In this document: positions 26,764-35,681 of the stretch, piece by piece
Layout of the letters: every line of letters begins with the position of its first letter
Position numbering within the stretch: the first letter of the stretch is position 1
Assembly: GCF_003014675.1 (NCBI RefSeq)
Contig: NZ_PYAU01000001.1
Coordinates: forward strand, 1,178,001 to 1,242,000
Direction: 5' to 3'
DNA: 64,000 nucleotides
DNA from: Labedella gwakjiensis
GTDB lineage: Bacteria > Actinomycetota > Actinomycetes > Actinomycetales > Microbacteriaceae
Translations under genes and position numbers: made by a program
Notes under the pieces: generated by a model
What the model saw: the letters and a program-made list of their open reading frames with translations, nothing else
Told to the model about the DNA's origin: nothing
The model's database searches: none

Positions 26764-26825
26764 TTACGACCAGGAGCGCATCCTCGCGATATCGATCCCG
26801 TCTGGGACGGATTGCTCATACCAAT

Positions 26826-26853
26826 ACCGCCCCTCCGGCGTCGGAGGGGCGGT
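26826..26853 (-). terminator. Terminator of the LacI-controlled importer/isomerase operon
   Basis: Perfect 12-bp stem ACCGCCCCTCCG / CGGAGGGGCGGT with a 4-nt GCGT loop, 6 bp past the stop of the isomerase gene on the minus strand. Confidence 0.82.
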
Positions 26854-26859
26854 AGGCGA

Positions 26860-27663
26860 CTATTCGCGTCGGAGGAGAGAGGCCACGCGCGGCAGCACGT
26901 CGCGAGCGGGGCCGCTGAGCCCGCACTCCATGGCGAGCCAGCCCTCGTACCCGATGTCGTCGAGCGCATCGAGGGTGTCGTCCCAGTCGTAGTGACCGGC
27001 GCCCGGTTCGAGGCGGTTGCTGTCGCCGAGCTGCACGTGACCGATCCGTGCGCCGGCGGCGCGGATGGCCGCGCCCGTGTCGGATTCCTCGATCGACATG
27101 TGCCATGTGTCGGCCACGACGGCGAGTCCCGGGGAGCCGATCTCGTCGACGTACCAGCTCGCGTCCGCGAGCGTGTTCACGACGAAGTCCTCGAAGCGGT
27201 TGAGCGGCTCGAGATACGCGACCACCCCGAGGCCGGCGGCATGCGCGGCCACCTCGTCGAGCGCCTCGAGCAGGAGACGGCGAGAGTCCTCGTCGCTGCG
27301 CGGAGGAGTGAAGGGCGGCAGGTGCCGCGAGAACAGACCGAAGGCGTGCGGCGTCACGAAGCCGTTCCCTCCCGCCGCGGCGATCGCGCCGAGCAGGTCC
27401 TTCAGCTCGTCGATCGCGCCCCGGCGGATCTCGGGGTCGAAGTCGCCGATGAAGTGATCGGTGTGCGCGACGGCGCTCGGCATCACGACGGCAGCGGCAC
27501 GGGCTGCCTGGAGCTCCGGGATGCGGGAGACGAAGACGCCGTTCCCGCGGCCCGAGAGCTCGATGCCGTCGAAACCGACGGACTGCGCGAACGCGAACTT
27601 CTCCTCGAGGGTGTCGCCCTCGCACGTGGACTCCTGCGCGGCGAGCTTGAAGGCCACGATCAC
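26860..27663 (-). CDS. Sugar phosphate isomerase/epimerase (xylose isomerase-like TIM barrel)
   Basis: 267 residues from a GTG at 27663 that overlaps the upstream dehydrogenase stop (GTGA). AP-endonuclease-2/xylose-isomerase barrel: 'FAFAQSVGFDGIELSGRG', 'LEPLNRFEDFVVNTLADA' (Glu metal ligand, about 160), 'VVADTWHMSIEE' (Asp/His ligands, about 190), 'HVQLGDSNRLEPGAGHYDW', 'LAMECGL' (Glu ligand). Barrels of this family epimerise or isomerise keto-sugars and inosose-type intermediates. Next to a dehydrogenase it could act on a keto-sugar product. It is the last gene of the operon beginning at 31959. Substrate unknown. Confidence 0.85.
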   Translation of the reverse strand: MIVAFKLAAQESTCEGDTLEEKFAFAQSVGFDGIELSGRGNGVFVSRIPELQAARAAAVVMPSAVAHTDHFIGDFDPEIRRGAIDELKDLLGAIAAAGGNGFVTPHAFGLFSRHLPPFTPPRSDEDSRRLLLEALDEVAAHAAGLGVVAYLEPLNRFEDFVVNTLADASWYVDEIGSPGLAVVADTWHMSIEESDTGAAIRAAGARIGHVQLGDSNRLEPGAGHYDWDDTLDALDDIGYEGWLAMECGLSGPARDVLPRVASLLRRE

Positions 27664-28703
27664 ACCGCCTTCGCGTCGAGCACGACCTGGAGCACGTCGC
27701 GCGGGGCTTCGTCGAGGAGTTCGAACGCCGCGCGACCCTGCTCGAGCGGCATCGTGTGCGAGATGAGCTCCGTCACCCGGAGCTTGCCGGACACGGCGAG
27801 ACCGACGGCGGTGCGCTGGAGCCGGTACTCGTCCCAACGATGGCGGAGCACGGGCGCGACCCCCGAGATCTGCGACGCGATGACGGCGACGCGGTTGTGG
27901 TGGAACTCCTCGCCGAGACGGAGGCCCGTGCCCTCACCCTGCATGAACCCGGCCACACAGACCCGAGAGCTGTAGGCGACGGAGCGGATGGCCTCGTGCA
28001 TCGCGGCGTAGTTGCCCGAGACCTCGAGACAGACGTCGGCGCCGAGGCCGCCCGTGAGCTCGCGGATTCGCTCAGCCACTCCCCCGGCCGTCGCGTCGAT
28101 GACCTCGTCGGCGCCCAGTTCCTTCGCGAGTTCACGGCGGGATGCGACGCCGTCCACGGCGATCACCCGGGCCCCGTTGAGGCGCGCGAGCTGCGCGACG
28201 AGCTGCCCGGGCACGCCGAGACCGAACACGGCGACCGTCTCGCCCACGTGGATGTCGGCGTCGAGGATCACGTTGAGGGCGATGGCCCCGATGTGGGAGA
28301 AGATGCCGATGCGCGGGTCTGCGTCTTTCGGCAGGATCCTCTTCTCGGCGCGCTCCACCTTCTGGATGGTCTCCGTGCGGTGGCCCCACGTGCCCCAGAT
28401 GACGTCACCGACGGCCACGGTGGTGACGTCGGAGCCCACCTCGACGACCTCGCCGACCTCCTCGTAGCCCCAGCCGTTCACGGGGTACTCGAAACTCGTC
28501 GACCCGTCGACGAAGAGGCGCCGCTCCTCGTCCCACCTCTTGTTGAGGTACGGGTTCGTCCCCCGGTACGCGGTCAGCTCCGTGCCGGCGGAGATGCCGG
28601 AGTACAGGGTCGAGATGCGGACCTCGTCCGGCGCGAGCGACGGCGATTCCTCGTCGACGACCTCGGCGACGCGAGGGGAGGTGAAGCTGATCATGCGACC
28701 CAT
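27660..28703 (-). CDS. MDR-family (zinc-type) oxidoreductase without typical catalytic zinc ligands
   Basis: 347 residues. A GroES-like N-terminal domain ('LYSGISAGTELTAYRGTNPYLNK', about 30-52) and a Rossmann domain ('VAVFGLGVPGQLVAQLARL', about 160-178) place it in the medium-chain dehydrogenase family. The 'CGTD' and 'GHE' motifs of zinc enzymes are replaced by 'ISAGTEL' and 'GWGYEEVG', as in BchC-like and related two-domain oxidoreductases. 'FSHIGAIALNVILDADIHVGE' is the usual hinge. AAAGGACA lies 11 nt before the ATG at 28703; an ATG 9 nt later is an alternative start. It lies between the importer permease and the isomerase, so it should oxidise the imported sugar. Confidence 0.82.
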   Translation of the reverse strand: MGRMISFTSPRVAEVVDEESPSLAPDEVRISTLYSGISAGTELTAYRGTNPYLNKRWDEERRLFVDGSTSFEYPVNGWGYEEVGEVVEVGSDVTTVAVGDVIWGTWGHRTETIQKVERAEKRILPKDADPRIGIFSHIGAIALNVILDADIHVGETVAVFGLGVPGQLVAQLARLNGARVIAVDGVASRRELAKELGADEVIDATAGGVAERIRELTGGLGADVCLEVSGNYAAMHEAIRSVAYSSRVCVAGFMQGEGTGLRLGEEFHHNRVAVIASQISGVAPVLRHRWDEYRLQRTAVGLAVSGKLRVTELISHTMPLEQGRAAFELLDEAPRDVLQVVLDAKAV

Positions 28704-28798
28704 GGGCTGCGGTGTCCTTTCGAGAACGGTGATGTTGTGCGGGTGCACGGGACGAGGGGGAGGAAGCGGCTGCGGGGAGGTCGTCGAAGGCCGGGTCG

Positions 28799-29719
28799 TC
28801 ATCCTTTGACCGCCCCCGACAGGAAGCCCTGCGTCACCTGACGCTGCAGGACGATGAAGAGCACGATGATCGGGAGGATCGTGATGAGCGTTCCGGCCGC
28901 GAGCGGACCGATGTCGAGCGACCGTCCGCCGGTGAACATGTAGAGCCCCGACGTGAGGGGACGGAAGTCGCCGCCCGGCAGGTAGAGCAACGGGATGAGG
29001 AAGTTGTTCCAGTTGCCGAGGAACGTGAAGACGGTGAGCGCACCCATCCCGGATCGGGCGAGCGGCAGCATCACCCGCAGGAAGATCTGCAGCTCGGAAG
29101 CGCCGTCGACGCGCGCCGCCTGTTCGAGCTCCACGGGCAGGTCGGAGAAGAACGCCCGCATGAAGAAGGTCCCGAACGACAGCCCTCCCGACGTGAGGAG
29201 GAGCACGGCACCCAGGAGGGTGTCGAGGAGCCCCATCGACCGCAGCTGGAAGTAGAGCGGGATCATGTAGGTGAAGAACGGCACGAGCAGGCCGAGCACC
29301 ACGAGATAGAACATCGCGGTCCGCCCGCGGAATGGGAGCCGGGCGAACGTGTACCCCGCCATCGTCGAGAACGCGACGACGAGGATCGTACTCGGCACGG
29401 TCAGCAGGATGCTGTTCAACAGGTAGTCGCTGAACCTCCCGACCGTCCACGCATCGACGATGTTCTGCAGCGAGATCGTGGAGAAGAACCCGAACGGGTT
29501 CACCCGCACGTCCTCCGGCGTCTTGAGCGTCGTGGAGACCACGAGCAGGACGGGGAAGAGCGTGAAGAGGGCGAGGACGGCGAGGAGCACGTGCCGACCG
29601 ACTTGCGGCTTCGGCTTCCGCAGCGTGGGGAGCGGCGGCGCGCTCGGACGGTCATCTGGTCGGGTCGTGCGAGCGTCGGTGCGGCGCTTCGGTGTCGAGC
29701 CGAGAGTCGTGTTCGCCAT
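28799..29719 (-). CDS. Carbohydrate ABC transporter permease (MalG type)
   Basis: 306 residues, six spans after a basic Pro-rich N-terminus. The EAA loop reads 'EQAARVDGASELQIFLRVMLPLARSG' (about 205-230) and the tail 'QGFLSGAVKG' is typical. Its ATG shares one base with the upstream permease stop (TGATG). The operon contains no ATPase gene. Confidence 0.92.
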   Translation of the reverse strand: MANTTLGSTPKRRTDARTTRPDDRPSAPPLPTLRKPKPQVGRHVLLAVLALFTLFPVLLVVSTTLKTPEDVRVNPFGFFSTISLQNIVDAWTVGRFSDYLLNSILLTVPSTILVVAFSTMAGYTFARLPFRGRTAMFYLVVLGLLVPFFTYMIPLYFQLRSMGLLDTLLGAVLLLTSGGLSFGTFFMRAFFSDLPVELEQAARVDGASELQIFLRVMLPLARSGMGALTVFTFLGNWNNFLIPLLYLPGGDFRPLTSGLYMFTGGRSLDIGPLAAGTLITILPIIVLFIVLQRQVTQGFLSGAVKG

Positions 29720-30702
29720 CAGGCACCCGATCCGTCGAGGGAGAGCCGTCTCTGCAGACGGTTGAGGAAGACCGCGACCGGCACCGACAGCACGGTGATG
29801 AGGAGCGCGAGCGTGGTGCCGTAGCCGATGCGGCTCAGCTCGAACGCCTGGCTGTAGGCGTACGTGCCGATCGTGTTCGTGGCACCGGCGGGACCGCCAC
29901 CGGTCATGATGAAGATGATGTCGAAGACGCTGAATCCACCGACGAGCGTGAGGGTCAGCACCATGAGGAACACCGGCATGATCTGCGGAAGGATGACGTA
30001 CCAGAGCCGCTGCGCCGGGTTGGCGCCGTCGATGCGTGCGGCGTCGACGAGCTCGATGTCGACGTTCCGCAGGGCCGACAGCAGGATGACGATGACGAAG
30101 CCGGTCGACGCCCACACCGCGGTGGCCAGCACGGCGTAGAGGGCGAGGTTCGGATCGCCGAGCCATCCGCGCGCGAGGTCGCCGAGCCCCACCACGGTGA
30201 GCGCCTGGTTGAGCCATCCGCTCACCGGGTCGTAGATCCAACCCCAGACGATGCCGATGGCCACGCCGGGCAGGACGTACGGCAGGAAGAAGATGACACG
30301 GTACGGCGAGGTGCCCGCCCGTGTCGTCCAGAGCAGCACCGAGACGAGGAGTCCGATGACGAGCGGGGCCGCCGTGCCGATGACGATCCAGATGAGGTTG
30401 TTGCCGAGGGCGTGCCACACCTCCGGGTCGAGGAACATCTCCTGGAAGTTGGCGAGACCCACGAACGACGGGTTCGGGTCGATCCCGTCGAAGTCGACGA
30501 CCGAGTAGTAGAGCGCGTTGGCGAGCGGGAAGACGAAGAACACGACGGTGAGGATCATGACGGGCGCCACGAGGATGAGACCGAGTCGGGTCTGCGCCCG
30601 GCGGGTCACGGGCGGTGACGAGTTCACGGGTCCCCGTGCACCGCGGCGACGACGTTCGGGAGTCGTCGCCGCCGCGGCGGCCGGGAGGGATGCGGTGGTC
30701 AT
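29719..30702 (-). CDS. Carbohydrate ABC transporter permease (MalF type)
   Basis: 327 residues with a 35-residue basic cytoplasmic N-terminus, then six spans. The EAA-type loop is 'ELVDAARIDGANPAQRLWYVILPQIM' (about 230-255). 'IMTGGGPAGATNTIGTYAYSQAF' precedes the last spans. It lies 4 nt after the binding-protein stop, so it is in the same transcript. Confidence 0.92.
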   Translation of the reverse strand: MTTASLPAAAAATTPERRRRGARGPVNSSPPVTRRAQTRLGLILVAPVMILTVVFFVFPLANALYYSVVDFDGIDPNPSFVGLANFQEMFLDPEVWHALGNNLIWIVIGTAAPLVIGLLVSVLLWTTRAGTSPYRVIFFLPYVLPGVAIGIVWGWIYDPVSGWLNQALTVVGLGDLARGWLGDPNLALYAVLATAVWASTGFVIVILLSALRNVDIELVDAARIDGANPAQRLWYVILPQIMPVFLMVLTLTLVGGFSVFDIIFIMTGGGPAGATNTIGTYAYSQAFELSRIGYGTTLALLITVLSVPVAVFLNRLQRRLSLDGSGA

Positions 30703-30705
30703 GGA

Positions 30706-31959
30706 TCAGTAGTTCTTCTCGAGGTCGGCCGCCACCTGGTCCGGCTTCTTCTGGCCGGTGAGCAGGGCCTGGACGCCGTCCCACATCGCCTCGTTGAAGG
30801 TGTCGGACATGAGGACGTCGACGTTGTAGCCGAAGTCGCCCGTTCCGTCGGCGATCTTCGCCGCGTCCGCGAGGATCTGCGTGAAGAGCGGCGACGCCTC
30901 GATGTCCGTCGTGTCGACGGGGAACGCCGGGATGCTCTGCTGGTTCTCGACCTGCCACTTGCCGTGCTCCTCCGTGACGTTCCAGTTCAAGAACTGCACG
31001 GCCGCGTCGGCCTTCGACGTGGACTTCGAGATGAAGAGACCCGAGCCGAGTCCGCCGCTGAAGATGCCGGGCGAGTCGGAGGCCGGGAAGGGCATGTATC
31101 CCACCTCGAAGTCGACGTTCCGCTCGATGTCCTGCGCGAGCCAGCTGCCCGTCGGATTGATCGCGGCCTTGCCGGAGTAGAACAGCGCGTTGGCATTGTC
31201 GTACGTGACGGCGGTCGCGGAGGGGGTGAAGAACTCGTCGGCGTTGTAGTCGGCGAGCACCGAGAGCGCGTCGACGACCTCCGGCGAATCCCACGAGGCG
31301 TCGCCAGCGATGAGCTCCTCGATGGCGTCTCCGCCGAGCTCGCTCGAGAGAACCATGCTCAGGAGGTGGCCACCCTGCCAGCCCTCCTTGTCGCTCACGG
31401 CGAAGGGGATGACGTCGTTGTCGCGGATGGTCTCGGCTGCGGCCGTGAGGTCGTCGAGCGTCTGCGGCTGCTCGATTCCGAGATCGTCGAACATGGTCTT
31501 GTTGTAGAAGAGTCCGACGCTCTCGATGTCGTTCGGGATGCCCACGAGCTTCCCGCCGAAGGTGACGCGCTCCTGGGCGAAGTCGTAGATGGGCCAGTCG
31601 TTCTCGGCGTACGCGTCGGTGAGGTCGTAGAGGAGCCCGGCCTTCTCGAGCGCGCCGGCGAAACCGGGACCCGTGTCGTAGCCGAACACGTCGGGACCCT
31701 CGCCGGAGCGCAGCTGCGTCTGGAGGACGGTCCGCATGTTCTCGGACGGCACGACGTCGAGCTTCACGGAGATCCCGGTCTCCTCCTCGAAGGCCTTGAG
31801 GTCCTCCTTGACGAGGTCGAGATCCGCGGTGTCCTCGGGCTGGCCGATGAGGTAGCGGATGGAATCCGGGTCCGAGTCCGTCTGTGGGGCACCGCCCGTA
31901 CAACCGGAGAGAGTGAGGGCGATGATCGCCGCGGTGCCGAGCACCAGTCTTTTCCTCAT
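30706..31959 (-). CDS. Sugar ABC transporter substrate-binding lipoprotein
   Basis: 417 residues; AAGGAAG ribosome site. The signal peptide ends in an LSGC lipobox (Cys20). Family 1 binding-protein fold: 'LKAFEEETGISVKLDVVPSE', 'SVGLFYNKTMFDDLGI', 'ALFYSGKAAINPTGSWLA', 'NWNVTEEHGKWQVENQQSIPAF'. First gene of an operon with two permeases, an MDR oxidoreductase and an isomerase. Three LacI-type operators lie in the divergent gap 54 bp and more upstream. Ligand unknown. Confidence 0.92.
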   Translation of the reverse strand: MRKRLVLGTAAIIALTLSGCTGGAPQTDSDPDSIRYLIGQPEDTADLDLVKEDLKAFEEETGISVKLDVVPSENMRTVLQTQLRSGEGPDVFGYDTGPGFAGALEKAGLLYDLTDAYAENDWPIYDFAQERVTFGGKLVGIPNDIESVGLFYNKTMFDDLGIEQPQTLDDLTAAAETIRDNDVIPFAVSDKEGWQGGHLLSMVLSSELGGDAIEELIAGDASWDSPEVVDALSVLADYNADEFFTPSATAVTYDNANALFYSGKAAINPTGSWLAQDIERNVDFEVGYMPFPASDSPGIFSGGLGSGLFISKSTSKADAAVQFLNWNVTEEHGKWQVENQQSIPAFPVDTTDIEASPLFTQILADAAKIADGTGDFGYNVDVLMSDTFNEAMWDGVQALLTGQKKPDQVAADLEKNY

Positions 31960-32012
31960 TGTGACTTCCTTGTCAGCATCGGGAGCCCCGTCGTCGGAGC
32001 GATTGGCCCGAC

Positions 32013-32094
32013 TCTACAGCGCTGTAGATCGACGGTAAAGAAAAATCTTCAGCGCTGTAGATTTGGTGGAACGCGGATCCTGCAGCGCTGTAGA
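32013..32094. promoter_or_regulatory. Three LacI operators spaced exactly 33 bp apart
   Basis: Sites at 32013-32028 (TCTACAGCGCTGTAGA, perfect 16-bp palindrome), 32046-32061 (TCTTCAGCGCTGTAGA) and 32079-32094 (CCTGCAGCGCTGTAGA) share the core CAGCGCTG and the right half TGTAGA. Their centres are 32020.5, 32053.5 and 32086.5, so all three face the same side of the helix about three turns apart. They fill the divergent promoter between the importer operon and the LacI gene. Confidence 0.88.
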
Positions 32095-32127
32095 TTGCCA
32101 ATAGATTGTCGGGACGAAGGAGAAACC

Positions 32128-33141
32128 ATGCACGTACGTCCACGCCTCGCCGACGTCGCCGCTCGCGCAGGCGTGTCGGAGAAGACGGTCTCCAACCTCC
32201 TGAACGGATACCCGTATATCTCGGCGACGACCCGGCAGAAGGTCGAGTCTGCGATCTCCGACCTCGGCTACCGACCCAATCTGTCAGCCCGAAGCATGGG
32301 GCGGGGGCGCACGGGCTTCATCGCCCTCGCCGTCCCCAGCCTGTCGAACCCGCACTTCGCCGAGCTCGCAGGGCGGGTGATCGAGGCGGCGAAACGGCAC
32401 CACTGGACCGTCCTGATCGAGGAGACGGGCGGTCGGAAGGCATCGGAGGACACTGTCGTGAGCACGATGCCCTACCTCGTCGACGGCATCATCCTGCACC
32501 CCGAGTCCCTGACCGACGACGACGTCGAGGACCGCGCCAGGGACACCCCCATCGTGCTCTTCGGCGAACGTGGCCTCGAACTCGTCGCCGACCGCGTCGT
32601 GGCCGACAACGTCTCGGCCGCCGACGAGATCACGCAGCATCTCATCGACACGGGGCACCGGCGCATCGCCACCGTCGGCATCCGATCGGACGCGCATCTC
32701 CAGGCGAGCCAGTTCCGCGACGAGGGTTTCCGACTCGCGCTCTCACGCAACGGAATCCCGTTCGAGGACGACCTCGTCATCGACGTCCCGGACTACAGTC
32801 GCGCGGCCGGGGCGGGGGCCGCGCACATCCTGGCCGCGATGGAGCCGCGACCCGACGCCGTGCTCTGCTTCAACACCGCCGTCGCCGCCGGGGTCCTCAG
32901 CGGCCTGTACGCCCTCGGCATCCGCGTGCCCGACCAGATCGGGGTGGCCGCGTTCGACGACATCGACGAAGCGGAATTTACGGCCCCTCCCCTCACGACG
33001 ATCGCCTGGGACGTCGGCGGTATGGCCGAGGAGGCGGTGCGGCTCCTGGCGGAACGCTACGACTCCCGCGATCTGCCGACGCGCGACGTCACGCTGCAGC
33101 ACACCCTCAAGACCCGGGCGAGCTCGACCCCGCGCCTCTAG
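32128..33141 (+). CDS. LacI-family transcriptional regulator
   Basis: 337 residues; GAAGGAG 6 nt before the ATG. HTH 'RLADVAARAGVSEKTVSNLLNG' with the hinge 'YRPNLSARSMGRGRTG', then a PBP-like sensor domain ('FIALAVPSLSNPHFAELAGRVIEAA', 'GVAAFDDIDEAEFTAPPLTTIAWD'). It is divergent from the importer operon and next to three matching operators, so it is very likely their repressor and autoregulated. Ends 12 bp before the convergent GntR gene. Confidence 0.94.
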   Translation: MHVRPRLADVAARAGVSEKTVSNLLNGYPYISATTRQKVESAISDLGYRPNLSARSMGRGRTGFIALAVPSLSNPHFAELAGRVIEAAKRHHWTVLIEETGGRKASEDTVVSTMPYLVDGIILHPESLTDDDVEDRARDTPIVLFGERGLELVADRVVADNVSAADEITQHLIDTGHRRIATVGIRSDAHLQASQFRDEGFRLALSRNGIPFEDDLVIDVPDYSRAAGAGAAHILAAMEPRPDAVLCFNTAVAAGVLSGLYALGIRVPDQIGVAAFDDIDEAEFTAPPLTTIAWDVGGMAEEAVRLLAERYDSRDLPTRDVTLQHTLKTRASSTPRL

Positions 33142-33153
33142 CGGCAGGGCCCG

Positions 33154-33858
33154 TCAGGCGCGCTGCTCCGCGCGGAGGTGGGCGAGGGCCGTGACGGACG
33201 CGGCGCGGATGTGCATCGCGCAGAGAGCCGAGGCCTGGGTGACGTCGCGGCGGGAGACGGCCTCCACGATGAAACGGAGTTCCCTGACGACTTCGAGCGG
33301 CCGTCCGGCCTCCGACAGCGAGGTCGCGCGCAGCACCTGGACCCGCGCCCTGATGCTGTCGAGCATCTGCTGGAGAGCGGCGCTCCGAGCGCCCTCGAGG
33401 AGGACCGTGTAGAAGCGGTCCTTCGCCCGGAGGACCTCGCGGATCTCCGACGTCGCCGTCGTGACGGATTCGAGGTAGTCGACGGCACCGGCAAGACGCT
33501 CGACCTGCTCGTCGGTGGCGCGCTCGACGAAGCGCTGGACGATGAGCGATTCGAGCGACGCCCGCACCTCGTAGAGATCGATCGCGTCCTCGAGCGACGG
33601 TGCCGTCACGACGGCACCCTTCTGCGGCACGACCGTCACGAGACCTTCGGCTGCGAGTTCGCGGATGGCCTCGCGGATGGTCGTCCGCGAGACACCGAGG
33701 CGCTCCATGAGTTCGCGCTCGACGAGTCGCTGACCCGGCTGGAGATCGAAGTCCATGATCGCCTGCCGGATGGAATCCGTCACCTGCTCGCGCAGCGGCG
33801 CAGCCACTCTCCCGATGGGCTCGGAGGCCCACGCGTCAGACAGCGAGTTGCTCGCCAT
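33154..33858 (-). CDS. FadR-subfamily (GntR) transcriptional regulator
   Basis: 234 residues. The ATG at 33858 has GAGAGGAC upstream; an ATG at 33924 without a ribosome site would add 22 residues. GntR winged helix at about 15-80 ('LREQVTDSIRQAIMDFDLQPGQRLVERELMERLGVSRTTIREAIREL'), FCD domain at about 90-225 with the acidic/His pattern reduced compared with the 12315 regulator. The C-terminus ends in 'ALCAMHIRAASVTALAHL'. It lies downstream-convergent to the LacI gene and upstream of the GMC cluster in the same direction, and probably regulates the GMC/importer cluster to its right. A 13-bp repeat CGGGAC-C-GTCCCG at 33929-33941 lies in its upstream gap. Confidence 0.88.
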   Translation of the reverse strand: MASNSLSDAWASEPIGRVAAPLREQVTDSIRQAIMDFDLQPGQRLVERELMERLGVSRTTIREAIRELAAEGLVTVVPQKGAVVTAPSLEDAIDLYEVRASLESLIVQRFVERATDEQVERLAGAVDYLESVTTATSEIREVLRAKDRFYTVLLEGARSAALQQMLDSIRARVQVLRATSLSEAGRPLEVVRELRFIVEAVSRRDVTQASALCAMHIRAASVTALAHLRAEQRA

Positions 33859-34028
33859 CACAGTCCTCTCTGGCATCGGCGGCACGACCCGGGCGGTCGC
33901 CGTCTCCCCCTCAGCGAGAGACATGCGACGGGACCGTCCCGACCGGTCGCGGTTTTCTAGCCCCGGACCGCTCCCCCGAACCGGAGACCCACGTCCATCC
34001 TGCCACCTCGACGCCGCAGTCCCCCTCC

Positions 34029-35681
34029 TCAGCGTGCATCGAACGCCTCCCAGATCTTGTCAGCCGCACGGAGAGCGAGGGCCTGGATCGTATGGGTCGG
34101 GTTCACGGCGCCGCCGGTGGAGAAGCTCGAACCGTCGACGATGTAGAGGTTCGGCACGTCGTGGGCCCGGTTGTTCGCGTCCACGACGGAGTTCGTGGGG
34201 TCGTCGCCCATCCGTGCCGTACCGAGCAGGTGCCAGCCGAGGATCGAGTCGAAGCCCGTCGTACGGACCGAGTCGGCCCCCGCCGCGCGGGCCAGCTCGG
34301 TGGCTTTCCGCACGCCGTCCTCCCCGAGGCGCTTCGAGTTCTCGCTCAGCGTGTAGTACGTCGTCACGCCCGGGAGGCCGAAGTCGTCGAGGTTCACCTC
34401 GTCCAGTTCCACGCGGTTGTGCTCCTCCGGCTCGTCGTCGCCGCAGACCCAGATCGTCGCCTCGTGGTTCACGTGATGCTCGAGGGCCTCGTGGTGCCCG
34501 TCGCCCCATGGCGCCGTCGCGAGCGCCGTGTTGAGGGGCGAGTACCCTCGCATGGCGACCATCGTGAATCCGCGGACGTAGTCGTTCTCGGGGTCCGTCT
34601 CGTAGAAGTGCCGCGACGAGACCGTCCCTCCCCACGCGCCGTGGTCGGCGTCGGTCGGTTCCAGGAAATGACCGATGACCATCGTCTGCACGTGCGGCAT
34701 GAAGTTCCGGCCGACCTGTCCGCTGCTGTTGGCGAGTCCGTTCGGGAACCGAGCGGACTTCGACATGAGGAGCAGCCGTGGCGTCCCGACGCCGTTGCCC
34801 GAGATCACCACGGTCGTCGCCCGCACCTCGCGGAGGCGTCCGTCCGCGTCGTAGTAGATGGCACCGGTCGCGTTGCCGTCGTCGTCCACCGTGACTTCCC
34901 GCACGCGCGCGTTGGTGCGGAGCCGGGCGCCGGCCTCGAGGGCCTCCGGCCAGTACGTGTTCGACGGGAGCGCGAGAGCCCCGCTCGGGCACCCGAAAGC
35001 GCAGAAACCGCGATTGACGCACGCCGGTCGACCCTTGTAGTCCTCGGAGAGGAGGGCCTGGCTCTGCGTCCACCAGTACCAGCCCAGCTTGTCGAAGCCG
35101 TCGATCCACCGTTCGCCCTGTCGCCCGATCGGGATCGGAGGGAGCGGCACCTCGGGCCGGCCGGGCTGGACGGGGTCGCCTCCGGACCCCGACATGCCCA
35201 TCATCTTCTCGTTCAGCTCGTAGTACGGGACGAGGTCCTCGTAGTCGATCGGCCAGTCGACGCCGAAGCCGTCGAGCGTCCTCGCCTTGAAGTCGGACGG
35301 CTCGAAGCGCCAGAAGTGCGCTCCGTACCCGATCGCGCTCCCGCCGACGGCCGAATACATGTACACGTCCACCGGGTTCTCCCCGAGGTTCGTGACGGGG
35401 TAGTCGGCTGGACCCCGGCGCTTGCCCGGGCTGGGGTTCCAGTAGTGGCGACCCCGCACCTCCCAGTCGGCGTGGTTCTTCGGGATCTGATCCTGCGGCA
35501 CCCAGTCGCCCTGCTCGAGGCACACGACGTCGAGGCCGCGGCGCGCGAGACTCCACACCACGGCCGCGCCGGCCGCGCCCGCCCCGATGACGAGGACGTC
35601 GGCGGTGTCGCGGCCGTCGTCGGTGTCGCGTCCGTCGTCCGGCGTCGATCCGGGGCCCGTGCTCGCGGTCGTATCGGTCAT
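34029..35681 (-). CDS. GMC-family FAD oxidoreductase (sugar/gluconate dehydrogenase-like), copy 1
   Basis: 550 residues. N-terminal FAD-binding 'DVLVIGAGAAGAAVVWSLARRG' (about 28-49), then 'VGGSAIGYGAHFWRFEPSDF' (FAD loop), a cysteine-containing 'CVNRGFCAFGCPSGA' segment (about 213-227) seen in gluconate/2-ketogluconate dehydrogenase large subunits, and the C-terminal 'ILGWHLLGTARMGDDP' plus 'GGAVNPTHTIQALALRAAD' that supplies the catalytic His and His/Asn pair. No Tat or Sec signal, so the enzyme looks cytoplasmic. It overlaps the subunit-3-like gene upstream (ATGA). Last gene of a four-gene unit GMC-sub3-sub3-GMC. Sugar substrate unknown. Confidence 0.88.
   Translation of the reverse strand: MTDTTASTGPGSTPDDGRDTDDGRDTADVLVIGAGAAGAAVVWSLARRGLDVVCLEQGDWVPQDQIPKNHADWEVRGRHYWNPSPGKRRGPADYPVTNLGENPVDVYMYSAVGGSAIGYGAHFWRFEPSDFKARTLDGFGVDWPIDYEDLVPYYELNEKMMGMSGSGGDPVQPGRPEVPLPPIPIGRQGERWIDGFDKLGWYWWTQSQALLSEDYKGRPACVNRGFCAFGCPSGALALPSNTYWPEALEAGARLRTNARVREVTVDDDGNATGAIYYDADGRLREVRATTVVISGNGVGTPRLLLMSKSARFPNGLANSSGQVGRNFMPHVQTMVIGHFLEPTDADHGAWGGTVSSRHFYETDPENDYVRGFTMVAMRGYSPLNTALATAPWGDGHHEALEHHVNHEATIWVCGDDEPEEHNRVELDEVNLDDFGLPGVTTYYTLSENSKRLGEDGVRKATELARAAGADSVRTTGFDSILGWHLLGTARMGDDPTNSVVDANNRAHDVPNLYIVDGSSFSTGGAVNPTHTIQALALRAADKIWEAFDAR

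Noticed and set aside
28799-31903. A 1034-codon minus-strand frame joining two permeases and the binding protein
   Set aside because: It reads the upstream permease and binding-protein genes in the wrong frame. Only the last 306 codons are the real permease.
30964-33141. A long plus-strand frame running into the LacI gene
   Set aside because: The portion before 32128 is antisense to the binding-protein gene and crosses the operators. A strong ribosome site marks the ATG at 32128.
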